Part shown: piece after piece, positions 13,125 to 21,378 of the stretch | Numbering within the stretch: the stretch's first letter is position 1 | Layout: each line of letters begins with the position of its first letter | Origin: Pseudomonadales bacterium | GTDB lineage: Bacteria > Pseudomonadota > Gammaproteobacteria > Pseudomonadales > Pseudohongiellaceae | Assembly: GCA_022827425.1 (NCBI GenBank) | Contig: JAJDSZ010000108.1 | Location: 1-64,000 of the forward strand | Direction: 5' to 3' | Length of the DNA stretch: 64,000 nucleotides | The notes under the pieces: model-generated | Seen by the model: only the letters and a program-made list of their open reading frames with translations | What the model was told of the DNA's origin: nothing | The model's database searches: none | Translations under genes and position numbers: made by a program

Positions 13125-15281
13125 TCAGAAGGTGGCGCTTACCCGAAACGCCAGCTCCATGCCGCTGCCGTTGCAATAGTGTTCGATCTCCTCGACGATG
13201 CCGTCCGCTGTCGCGCCGAGGAAGCGGGTCCGCTTGCGGCAGTATTCGCCTTCGGTAATATTGCGCGATTCGAGCCGAAAGGTGAAGTTTTCAAAGGCTT
13301 TCTTTTCCACGAAGGCGGTCAGGAACGGGTCTTCGATCCGCTCTTCAATGTCGATGATGTCGATTTCGGTGCGTCCGCTGCCGCCATTGGAAGAGTGCGA
13401 ATAGAACATGCCATAGGTCAGGCCCTGCTCGACCATGTCATTGCGGAAGCCCACATTGGTTGACCAGCGCTCGCTCCCGGGCTGGCGTCGCCTCTGGCCG
13501 AGAAAGGGGTCGATGAACTCCGAATCCCGTAGGCGGATGCCGGTGGTGAGCAGGGCGTTGGGCATGCCGAGCATGGGCAGCCGGGTGCTCAGGTCGAGAT
13601 TGAGGCCGTAGCGCTTGCCGTCGCCCGCATTGCCCCGGGCGGAGCGCAGCATATCCGGGCCCGGCGAAACGTCCACCCTTTCGATCAGATCCCGCAGATC
13701 GCGATACCAGAACTGGGAGTTGACCACGCCGAGATTGTTGGGCAGGCGCATTTCCAGGTTCAGCTCGTAACGCCAGGATTGCTCCTGGCGAATTTCGGGA
13801 TTGCCCGCCTGGGTATTCTGGTCGTCGTCGCTGTAGTCGGTGGACGCGCTGAAATCGGAAAAACTCAACTGCTGGATGTCCTTCTCGACCCGGGCCCGCA
13901 ATTGCAGGCTTGGCGTGATGTCGAAGCGGTAATCCACCTTGGGCCGGAAGAACTGGAAATCCCGGGAATTGAACACGTCTCCGGTCTGGGAAATGGTCGA
14001 GGATTCCAGCACCACCGAGCTTTCCAGCGACATGCGCTGGTTCAGTTGCCAGTTGTGCACCGCGAAGCTTTCATAGCGCATTTCCTCGACCTGGGAGTCG
14101 CTGTTGTCGATGGTCACCGGCACCAGATTGGCATACTCCGGCGAACGCTGGCCGGGGATGTCGAGCCCCATGCGCAGGCCGTTGTCGCGAATCGTCTGGG
14201 CGCCTTCGATGCCGACTTCAAGGCCCTGCTGCCGGGCCATATTGAAAGTGTAGGAAGTGCGGGCGATGCGTTCCCGGTCGCGGCCGAGATCGTCCAGAAA
14301 CAGGTTGGGTTCCCGTTCGCCGTCGATCAGGTCCGAGCGGGTGCGGCTGAAACGGAATTCCCGGTCATTGACGATAAACAGGAAGCGGTAGGTGCCGGCG
14401 CCGGTGAAATCGCGCTCGTAGTCGCCGCCGATCTCCCAGGAATAGCGCCGGCTGGTATTGTCTTCGCGCTGCAGGCGAATCCGGTCGTTGACCAGGTCGT
14501 GAATGCTGCGGTCGCGCCAGGAGGGGGAATCGCCCCGGGTTTCGTAGAGCCCGTTCAGTTGCAGCACCTGATTGTCGAAGCGGTAGCCGAAATTGCCGCT
14601 CACCTGGTATTCAAGTTCGTCGCGGACGCTGTCCTCGTGGCGGATTTCCCGCAATTCGTGGTCCGGGTCGTAGCTGAATTCGCGGGCTTTGGAACGGTTG
14701 TAACGGGGATTGGCCTCGAAATGCAGCAGATAGTTGAGATCGCCGCTCTGGCCGCTGTAGGAAAGCTGGCCGCCGGTATCGATCTTGCCGTCGTTGGAGC
14801 GGTCGGTCTGCACTTCCACCGTGGTGCTCGAAGTCGACATCACATCGAGCAGGACCACATTGACGATCTGGGCGCCGCCGCGAATCTCGATATCCCCGGA
14901 AGTGCCGCGGATGATTTCGATGTAATCCACCTGGTCCGCGGCAATGCGCTGGAGCTGGTCGCGCCCGCCGGAACTCTTGCCGGTGATGCGCTGACCGTTG
15001 ATCAGCACTTCGCCTTCGCCGGAGCCGAGGCCGCGCCGGCCGCGGTTGCCGCGTCCCGAGTTCCCGCCACGACCCATGGCGAGGTTGATGCCGGGAATCC
15101 GGTTGAGCATGTCGTTCACCGAAACCGGCAGGAACTCGGCGAAATACGAGGCCGGATAGACGATGGTGGAGTTATCGGTGGAGTCTTCCGGTCCGGGAAT
15201 CTGCTGGGCCTGCAGCGGCAGGCAGAATATCGACAGCAGTGCTGCGACGGCGATGAATGTGCGGATTGACTTGAACTTCAT
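13125..15281 (-). CDS. TonB-dependent outer-membrane receptor
   Basis: The 718-residue protein has a clear signal peptide (FIAVAALLSIFCLPLQAQ), a plug domain (about 55-145: VNDMLNRIPGINLA, then VLINGQRITGKSS, then YIEIIRGTSG) and a long beta-barrel ending in FRVSATF with a terminal Phe suited to BAM assembly. The plug holds an unusual Gly/Arg-rich loop (GRGGNSGRGNRGRRG). Such receptors import siderophores, vitamins or oligosaccharides using TonB energy; the substrate here is not evident. It heads the run that continues with the double-TonB-domain lipoprotein, pgi and the glg genes, which makes an alpha-glucan ligand worth testing. The ribosome-binding site is GGAAG about five bases before the ATG. 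Confidence 0.88.
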   Translation of the reverse strand: MKFKSIRTFIAVAALLSIFCLPLQAQQIPGPEDSTDNSTIVYPASYFAEFLPVSVNDMLNRIPGINLAMGRGGNSGRGNRGRRGLGSGEGEVLINGQRITGKSSGGRDQLQRIAADQVDYIEIIRGTSGDIEIRGGAQIVNVVLLDVMSTSSTTVEVQTDRSNDGKIDTGGQLSYSGQSGDLNYLLHFEANPRYNRSKAREFSYDPDHELREIRHEDSVRDELEYQVSGNFGYRFDNQVLQLNGLYETRGDSPSWRDRSIHDLVNDRIRLQREDNTSRRYSWEIGGDYERDFTGAGTYRFLFIVNDREFRFSRTRSDLIDGEREPNLFLDDLGRDRERIARTSYTFNMARQQGLEVGIEGAQTIRDNGLRMGLDIPGQRSPEYANLVPVTIDNSDSQVEEMRYESFAVHNWQLNQRMSLESSVVLESSTISQTGDVFNSRDFQFFRPKVDYRFDITPSLQLRARVEKDIQQLSFSDFSASTDYSDDDQNTQAGNPEIRQEQSWRYELNLEMRLPNNLGVVNSQFWYRDLRDLIERVDVSPGPDMLRSARGNAGDGKRYGLNLDLSTRLPMLGMPNALLTTGIRLRDSEFIDPFLGQRRRQPGSERWSTNVGFRNDMVEQGLTYGMFYSHSSNGGSGRTEIDIIDIEERIEDPFLTAFVEKKAFENFTFRLESRNITEGEYCRKRTRFLGATADGIVEEIEHYCNGSGMELAFRVSATF

Positions 15282-15343
15282 GATACTTCCATCAGGCCGG
15301 GTGGGCGCACGCTCCGTCAGCTATCCCTCTACAAACGCGGGGC

Positions 15344-15349
15344 AGTATA
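15344..15349 (-). promoter_or_regulatory. Candidate -10 box upstream of the TonB-dependent receptor
   Basis: TATACT on the minus strand, about 62 bp upstream of the receptor start codon. The matching -35 region is poor (CAGAAA at 17 bp). The rest of the 264-bp gap (15282-15545) shows no ORF or strong hairpin. Confidence 0.4.
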
Positions 15350-15545
15350 CCCGGCAAAGCAGGCTGTTTCTGTGACATTTTGTGGAACAACGGCGATTCC
15401 CCGGGAAAGCCGCATACTCCCACAGTATCGGCAGACCCGCGCCATGATTTTGTCCCGTTTTGTGTTTACCGGAGTTCAAGAGCGTAGATTCGGCTCTCCC
15501 TGGAGCCAAACAGCCATTGACGGAAGGGAAGAAATTCGTCCCGCT

Positions 15546-15866
15546 TCAGAACTGGAATTCAGGCGTGGTGACCACCAGTCCGTCGAGTTCCTCGCTGAGG
15601 TTGATCTGGCACGAGAGGCGGGAATTGTCCCGGCGGCCGTCGGTCATGTCTAGCATGTCGTCCTCATCCTCTTCCATGGGCGGCAGACGGTCGAGCCAGT
15701 CCTCATTGACAAAAACGTGGCAGGTGGCGCAGGAACAGCAGCCGCCGCAGTCGGCGTCGATGCCGGGCAGCTTGCTGGAAACCGCCGTCAGCATCAGCGA
15801 ATTGCCCGCGACGCCCTCCACGGTGCGCTCGGTTCCGTCGTGTTCGATGAATGTAATCCTGATCAT
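15546..15866 (-). CDS. [2Fe-2S] ferredoxin, adrenodoxin/Isc type
   Basis: A 106-residue electron carrier. The cluster ligands follow the adrenodoxin spacing C-x5-C-x2-C with a distal Cys: C40, C46, C49 (in CGGCCSCATCH) and C86 (RLSCQ). Two extra cysteines, C43 and C44, lie in the cluster loop where most relatives have small residues. An acidic stretch (MEEDEDDMLDM, about 64-74) matches the partner-binding surface of vertebrate-type ferredoxins. It is not in an isc operon here; the upstream neighbour is an MFS transporter 69 bp away on the same strand. Its partner is unknown; a cytochrome P450 or a biosynthetic oxygenase elsewhere is possible. Confidence 0.9.
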   Translation of the reverse strand: MIRITFIEHDGTERTVEGVAGNSLMLTAVSSKLPGIDADCGGCCSCATCHVFVNEDWLDRLPPMEEDEDDMLDMTDGRRDNSRLSCQINLSEELDGLVVTTPEFQF

Positions 15867-15935
15867 TTACTGTGGCCCCCGAAACAACGGCGCAAACATA
15901 CCAGCAAGTCGCACGGAACGAAAGTGCGGGAGCCT

Positions 15936-17258
15936 TCAGAGGCTTCGGGGGACCGGGATGTTGAACTGCCGCAGGGTGCCTTCGACGGAAGGTTTGGCGA
16001 GACGGATTCGCTCGGCGTCCAGCAGGAAGGAGAAAATGAGACCGAGCCCGAGGATGAGCATGCCGATCAAGAAGCAATAGATCACCGCCCGGTCCGGGTA
16101 CACATCCTTGTAATAGCCCACATAGAGCGGGCCGACGATGCCCGCCGCCGCCCAGGCGGTGAGCATGGCGCCGTAGATGGCGGACATGTTCCTGCTGCCG
16201 AATACGTCGATGATGAAGGAAGGCATGGTGGCGAATCCGCCGCCGAAACACAGCAGGATGTAGCAGACCAGCACCGAGAAGACCCAGGGGTCGCGCTCGG
16301 TCATGAGAATCGCGAAAACCACCATCTGGGTCGCGAGCAGCAGGCGGAACACCGTAACCCGGCCGATGAGATCGGACAGCAGCCCCCAGAGCAACCTGCC
16401 CAGGCCGTTGAAGAGCGAACTCACGGCGATGAGCATGGCGCCGTATTCGGCGAGCACCTGGGGGTCGATCCCTGGTTCGGCAATCCCCCAGACATCCTGC
16501 AGCAGCGACGACTGGAAGCTGATGACGGAAATGCCCGCCGAGATATTGAAGAAGAAGATCAGCCAGATGATGATGAATTCCCGGGACCTGAGGCAGCGGC
16601 GCACAAAGCGGGGGTGATCGGCACCCACCGGCTCCTGCGCCGCCGGGGAGCCGGCGCCCGCGCTCGCCGGCGCATGGTTTTCCGGTGGATTGCGGATGAA
16701 CAGGCTGACAGGGATCAGGACGGCGGCGAAAATGATTCCCAGCCACATGAAAATCTCGGGCAGGTCTTCGGCGGTCTGCACCACCAGAAAAGGCGCCAGC
16801 AGGCGGCTGAACAGAAAGGCGCCGACGCCGAAACCCATCACCACGATGCCCGTGGCAAGTCCTTTCCGGTCGGGATACCACTTGGCCACGGTAGCGACGG
16901 GCGTAACATAGCCCAGGCCGATGCCGGCGCCGCCGACGACGCCATAGCCGAAGTAGAACAGCGGCAGATTGTTGTATTCCAGCGCCGGCGCGGCGATGAG
17001 ATAGCCCAGGGAAAACAGGATGCTGCCGCCGAGGGCAAGCTTGCGCGGGCCAAGCCGCGGCAATGCCATTCCCGCCCAGGCCGCGGCGATGCCCAGCGAG
17101 AAAATCGTGATGCCGAAGGCGATTGCCGTGTCGGTATTGCTCCAGCCAAGCTGGTTCACCAGCATGGTCTGGAAAAAACTCCAGGCGTAAACGGTTCCCA
17201 GGCAGAGTTGCAGCCCCGCGCAAAGCAGGACGATAACGAATCGCGGAAGGGCGATCAT
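15936..17258 (-). CDS. MFS transporter, OFA (oxalate/formate antiporter) family
   Basis: A 440-residue inner-membrane protein with about 12 hydrophobic segments. OFA-type signatures are YAWSFFQTMLVNQLGWS after TM1 and GYVTPVATVAKWYPDRKG plus LATGIVVMGFG in the first half; INDVFG-like FIIDVFGSRNMSAIYG follows in the second half. I choose ATG 17256-17258; the ORF track start at 17426 lies inside the upstream gene. The substrate is probably a carboxylate, but OFA members are diverse and oxalate or formate should not be assumed. It is 16 bp downstream of the sensor-like gene and likely shares its transcript with the periplasmic binding protein gene further upstream. Confidence 0.85.
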   Translation of the reverse strand: MIALPRFVIVLLCAGLQLCLGTVYAWSFFQTMLVNQLGWSNTDTAIAFGITIFSLGIAAAWAGMALPRLGPRKLALGGSILFSLGYLIAAPALEYNNLPLFYFGYGVVGGAGIGLGYVTPVATVAKWYPDRKGLATGIVVMGFGVGAFLFSRLLAPFLVVQTAEDLPEIFMWLGIIFAAVLIPVSLFIRNPPENHAPASAGAGSPAAQEPVGADHPRFVRRCLRSREFIIIWLIFFFNISAGISVISFQSSLLQDVWGIAEPGIDPQVLAEYGAMLIAVSSLFNGLGRLLWGLLSDLIGRVTVFRLLLATQMVVFAILMTERDPWVFSVLVCYILLCFGGGFATMPSFIIDVFGSRNMSAIYGAMLTAWAAAGIVGPLYVGYYKDVYPDRAVIYCFLIGMLILGLGLIFSFLLDAERIRLAKPSVEGTLRQFNIPVPRSL

Positions 17259-17274
17259 CTTGCCGCGGCGCGGT

Positions 17275-18030
17275 TCAGGATGCTTCCGGCCGGGCGAGCG
17301 CGCCGGCTTTTTCCGGATCGGCCACCCTGGAGAAGTACAGCAACAGGCGGGCAAGCTGGCCGGCTTCGTCGTCGCGTTCGAGCAAGGCGCCGGGGACCGG
17401 CTCCCCCTCCTGTTCGGCCCTGGCAAGTTGCACGGCGTAGGTGAGCAGATGCTCCACGGGCCGGGCCGCGAGATTCATGAGCATGATGGCGGCGATGATA
17501 CCCACCAGAAAGATCGACGAAATGAGATACATCTGCCGGCCCACGGCCTGCTGGATCTTGAGGGTGATAACCGACTTGTCCATGCCGATATGCACCGACC
17601 CGGCAACGCCGGCAAGTATCGGGCTGCCCACTTCCACATAGCTGTCGGCGCCGGAGAGCACGCGCTCCACGGTGCCGGTATCGGCCGGGTCCGAGGCGAG
17701 AATTTCTCCGGGAATCCCGGGAACGAAGGTATGGGCGAGAAACTCGCCGTCTTCGTTGACGATGTAGATGTAACTGATGCCCTGAATTTCCAGAAACTGA
17801 TCGATCAGGGACTGGAGGGCGGACAGGTCGCGGTTGAGAATGATGTCCACGCTGGCGTCGGCGATGGTCTGGGCGATGCCCCGGCTGTTGGTTTCGTATT
17901 CTTCGGAAAGCTGGGAATCCACCGTGGCGATACACACCCAGGAAGTGGAGACCGCGATGATGCCGAAGAGCAGGAATATCCCGAACAGCGGCCTGCGAAA
18001 CAGTTTTTGCACGTTCATGTTCAATTTCAT
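17275..18030 (-). CDS. Membrane sensor protein ending in a HAMP-like region, no output domain
   Basis: The 251-residue product has TM1 (about 14-36), a periplasmic domain (about 37-165) of the single-Cache/PAS-like kind (ISYIYIVNEDGEFLAHTF), TM2 (about 167-187) and a HAMP-like segment (about 186-240, starting AARPVEHLL), then stops. No kinase, cyclase, GGDEF or methyl-accepting domain follows. I start it at ATG 18028-18030, one base after the stop of the binding-protein gene, which implies tight coupling; the ORF track start at 18252 is inside that gene. With a solute-binding protein upstream and an MFS transporter downstream, it may relay periplasmic ligand occupancy to another protein. That is inference. 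Confidence 0.72.
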   Translation of the reverse strand: MKLNMNVQKLFRRPLFGIFLLFGIIAVSTSWVCIATVDSQLSEEYETNSRGIAQTIADASVDIILNRDLSALQSLIDQFLEIQGISYIYIVNEDGEFLAHTFVPGIPGEILASDPADTGTVERVLSGADSYVEVGSPILAGVAGSVHIGMDKSVITLKIQQAVGRQMYLISSIFLVGIIAAIMLMNLAARPVEHLLTYAVQLARAEQEGEPVPGALLERDDEAGQLARLLLYFSRVADPEKAGALARPEAS

Positions 18031-18031
18031 C

Positions 18032-19330
18032 TTATCCAAACCTCGCCTGCCAATCGTCGAGTGGCACGAACCGGCCCTGATCCACCACGGTGTAGTACAG
18101 CCGCTGCATCCCCTGCCGCCGCTGCTCGGAAAACGAAACCATCTCCCCAATGCCGAGATCGTAGTCCCGCACGGTGAAAACCGCCTGTTCCAGCCGGTCG
18201 CGGCTGGGGGAGTCGCCCATGCGGCTGAGGATCTCCACGAGCATCTTCGCATTCACGAAGCCTTCGAGGCTGACGAAGCTGCGGTCAAAGGGCACGTAAT
18301 CCGGCTGGCGCAGGAGTTCCGGGACTTCCGGCCGGTACCGGTCCATCAGTTCGGCGTATTCCCTGACCACGGGGATGCTCTCGTCTTCGTAGCTCGGCAC
18401 CACCTGGGAGTTCACCAGGTAGCGGGTGTAGCGTTCGCTGTCGTCAACGCTGTCGGCGATGAGCTGCAGCAGGTTTTCGCTGCCGACGAAGGACAGGTTG
18501 GCGACGGGGACTTCAAGCCCGAGGTCGATGGCGTCGCGGAGAAATGCCGCGCAGGCGCCGTAGGCGCCAATGCAGATCACCGCGTCGGGGCCGGCGTTGC
18601 GCAGTATCTCCACCTGTTCGCCCATGCTGCGGCCATAAGCGGCGCCGCGGGTATAGGTCGCCTCGCCGACGATCTGCCCGCCCCGGGCGCCCAAGGCCTC
18701 GCGGACTCCCGCCCAGCCGCTGCGCCCATAGGCGTCGGCCTGGTAGAAGACGGCGATGCGGCGGCGGCCGATGCGGAGGAAATTCTCCACCAGGCCCGCG
18801 GTTTCCTCGCGGTAGGACGCGCGCAGGTTGAATGCGAACTCTCCGTAGGGCGGCTCCCGCTGGGGCTGGGCGCCGGTGAACGGAAAGAACATGTACACAT
18901 TTTCTTCCTGGAACTTCTTGAGAATCGGCAGCACCCGGGTAACCGTGGGCGTGCCCACATAGCCGAACAGGGCGAACACCTGATCCCGAAGCAGCAGCTC
19001 CATGGTGTTCTGCACCGAGGGAACGGGCTGATAGCCATCGTCATAAAGCCGCAGCGCTATGCGGCGGCCGCCGATGCCGCCCTGCTCATTGACCCGGGTA
19101 AAGCAGGCCTGGGCGCCGCGGTACAACTCGATGCCAAGGCCGCGGGAGGGTCCGGAAAAGGCGGCGGAAGTGCCGAGCAGGATTTCGTCGTCGGATACGC
19201 CTTCGTGGAAACCCGTCGCGGAACCGGCGGTTTCATCCTGGGCAAAAGCCGCGCCCGGGCCAAGCCAGGGCGCGGCCAGGCTGCCCAGGATGCTGGTCCG
19301 CAGAAACTTGCGCCGGGTCAATGCTCTCAT
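18032..19330 (-). CDS. LivK-like periplasmic substrate-binding protein with Tat signal
   Basis: A 432-residue protein of the branched-chain amino-acid/amide-binding family (type I periplasmic binding fold, Peripla_BP_6). The N-terminus has a twin-arginine signal (TRRKFLRTS, then a hydrophobic run ending GAAFAQ), so export is probably folded through Tat. The mature part begins ILLGTSAAFSGPSRGLGIE, the usual opening of LivK-like proteins, and continues with VNEQGGIGGRRIAL and FALFGYVGTPTV. No LivHMGF permease or ATPase genes are nearby. The next gene, one base away, is a membrane sensor, suggesting a ligand-sensing rather than a transport role. The ligand is unknown. Confidence 0.85.
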   Translation of the reverse strand: MRALTRRKFLRTSILGSLAAPWLGPGAAFAQDETAGSATGFHEGVSDDEILLGTSAAFSGPSRGLGIELYRGAQACFTRVNEQGGIGGRRIALRLYDDGYQPVPSVQNTMELLLRDQVFALFGYVGTPTVTRVLPILKKFQEENVYMFFPFTGAQPQREPPYGEFAFNLRASYREETAGLVENFLRIGRRRIAVFYQADAYGRSGWAGVREALGARGGQIVGEATYTRGAAYGRSMGEQVEILRNAGPDAVICIGAYGACAAFLRDAIDLGLEVPVANLSFVGSENLLQLIADSVDDSERYTRYLVNSQVVPSYEDESIPVVREYAELMDRYRPEVPELLRQPDYVPFDRSFVSLEGFVNAKMLVEILSRMGDSPSRDRLEQAVFTVRDYDLGIGEMVSFSEQRRQGMQRLYYTVVDQGRFVPLDDWQARFG

Positions 19331-19490
19331 GGAACCGAATTGTGCATGGATTTCGAGTGGCGGAAAAGCCGCCAGCGTACCGAAAGTCCGCTGCGTTGTC
19401 GATTGTCACATGGAGCCTGGTCCGGAAGCGTGTTGCCGAATTGCAGCTACCCTGCGTACCCGAATGTCTCACCGCGCTTCGTTTCGCGGA

Positions 19491-19520
19491 GATTCTGCGA
19501 CTTCGCTTCGCGGGCGACTC
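19491..19520 (+). repeat. REP-like repeat, family 2 copy (partial)
   Basis: GATTCTGCGACTTCGCTTCG in the gap between the divergent genes at 19330 and 19609. It matches the core of the elements at 31436 and 61937. The remainder of the 278-bp gap shows no convincing ORF; it must contain both divergent promoters. Confidence 0.6.
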
Positions 19521-19608
19521 AAGCAGGTTGGTTGGCGAAGCAACAGCATCTGCCTCCAGTCCGTCGTATCATTGCCGGCCACGATGCGTAACCTGTGAGA
19601 GTTTCCCG

Positions 19609-21378
19609 ATGTCATACAGATCCCTTGCCGCTTGCTGTCTGGTCTGGGCTTGCTGTCTTGCCCCGGCGCAGGCGGCCGAATCCGAATCCCTTTCCGCCGA
19701 GCTTGCGTCCATCGTCGAGGCGTACTTCGAAGCCTCCCTGGAACTCAATCCGCTGAGCGCCACCTTTCTCGGCGACAGCCGCTACAACGACCGGCTCGCC
19801 AACTATCTCGGCGCCGAACACCGCGGCGCATCGGCGGCGCTGGACCGGGACTATCTGGCGCGCATCGGGACCATCGACCCGGACCAGCTCGACCGCCAGG
19901 ACCGGCTGACCTATGAGATTTTCCGGCTCGATCTCGAAAACAACCTGGAAATCAGCGAGTTCCCCGGGCACCTCCTCGCCATCAACCAGTTTTACTCTTT
20001 CGCCAACCAGTTCGCCCAGCTTGGCAGCGGCTCAAGCGCGCATCCCTTCGTCAGCGAAAAGGACTATCGGGACTTTCTTTCGCGCATGGCGGATTTCGTC
20101 GTGCTGAGCGATCAGGCGATCGCCAACATGCGCGTGGGAATGGACCGGGGCGTGGTGCAGCCGAGAGTTCTCATGGAGCGGGTGCTGGGGCAGCTTGCAT
20201 CGCTGGACCGGGATTTCCCCGACAGCGTCTTTTACGGGCCCATCGGGAATCTTCCCGAAGACCTGTCGCCGGAACTGCGCCAAAGCCTTGCCGGGGACTA
20301 CGCCCGGGCCTGGGAGGAACAATTGCGCCCGGCCTACCGGAAGCTGCGCGACTTCATTCGCGACGACTATTTGCCCAGGGCGAGGGACAGCGTGGGGATG
20401 TCCGATCTTCCCGGAGGCGCGGATTGGTACGCCATCCTGGTCAGGCATACCACCACCACCGATCTGACGCCGGAGGAAATCCACCGGATTGGCCTTGACG
20501 AGGTGGCTTCCATACAGGAAGAAATGCGCCAGGTGATGGCGGAAGTTGGCTTTGCCGGCGAGTTGCCCGAGTTTTTCGAATACCTCAAAACCGAGCCGAG
20601 CTTCTACTACGACGAACCCGAACAATTGATAGAAGGCTACCGCGCCATGTCGGATCATGTGCAAAGCCTCGTGCCGGCGCTGTTCGAGAGTTTTCCCCGG
20701 TCGCAATTCGAGGTGCGCGCCGTGGAGGCCTACCGGGAGCAGTCCGCGGCGGCCGGTTCCTATCGCTCCGGCACGCCCGACGGCGCCAGACCCGGCATAT
20801 TCTTCGCCAATACCTATGACCTGGCTTCGCGGCCCGGGTGGGAAATGGAGTCGCTGTTCCTCCACGAAGCGATTCCCGGCCACCACTACCAGATTTCCCT
20901 GCAGCAGGAACTCGAAGACCTGCCTCGCTTCCGCCGTTTCGGCGGCAATACCGCATTCGTCGAAGGCTGGGCCCTGTACACCGAATCCATCGGCAGGGAG
21001 CTGGGCCTGTACACCGACCCGTACCAGTATTTCGGCATGCTCAACGCCGAACTCTGGCGCGCCGTCCGCCTCGTGGTGGACACGGGACTTCACGCAAAGG
21101 GCTGGACCCGGGAAGACGTGCTTGCCTACATGTTCGAAAACTCCGCATCCGGCGAGGCCAACGCCATCAGCGAAGCCGAACGCTATATCGCCATTCCCTC
21201 CCAGGCCCTGGCCTACAAGATCGGCGAACTCAAGATCAGGGAGCTGCGCGACCGCGCCGAAGCCGCCCTGGGGGACGACTTCGACGTGCGCGAGTTCCAT
21301 ACTCAGGTACTCATGGACGGCGCGCTGCCCCTGCGCCTGCTCGAAGCCAAGATCGACGCCTGGATTGCATCGAAATGA
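19609..21378 (+). CDS. DUF885-family metallopeptidase-like protein, exported
   Basis: A 589-residue protein beginning with a signal sequence (AACCLVWACCLAPAQA; cleavage after AQA or as a lipoprotein at one of the cysteines). The DUF885 hallmark HEAIPGHH is at 419-426 and resembles a zincin HExxH site; ALYTESIGRELGLY downstream probably supplies another metal ligand. DUF885 members include dipeptidases, but substrates are mostly unknown. I start at ATG 19609, not the track start at 19321, because only this start gives a signal peptide. Its stop overlaps the start of the next gene (ATGA), so it leads a four-gene operon with a second peptidase and an ABC exporter. Confidence 0.86.
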   Translation: MSYRSLAACCLVWACCLAPAQAAESESLSAELASIVEAYFEASLELNPLSATFLGDSRYNDRLANYLGAEHRGASAALDRDYLARIGTIDPDQLDRQDRLTYEIFRLDLENNLEISEFPGHLLAINQFYSFANQFAQLGSGSSAHPFVSEKDYRDFLSRMADFVVLSDQAIANMRVGMDRGVVQPRVLMERVLGQLASLDRDFPDSVFYGPIGNLPEDLSPELRQSLAGDYARAWEEQLRPAYRKLRDFIRDDYLPRARDSVGMSDLPGGADWYAILVRHTTTTDLTPEEIHRIGLDEVASIQEEMRQVMAEVGFAGELPEFFEYLKTEPSFYYDEPEQLIEGYRAMSDHVQSLVPALFESFPRSQFEVRAVEAYREQSAAAGSYRSGTPDGARPGIFFANTYDLASRPGWEMESLFLHEAIPGHHYQISLQQELEDLPRFRRFGGNTAFVEGWALYTESIGRELGLYTDPYQYFGMLNAELWRAVRLVVDTGLHAKGWTREDVLAYMFENSASGEANAISEAERYIAIPSQALAYKIGELKIRELRDRAEAALGDDFDVREFHTQVLMDGALPLRLLEAKIDAWIASK

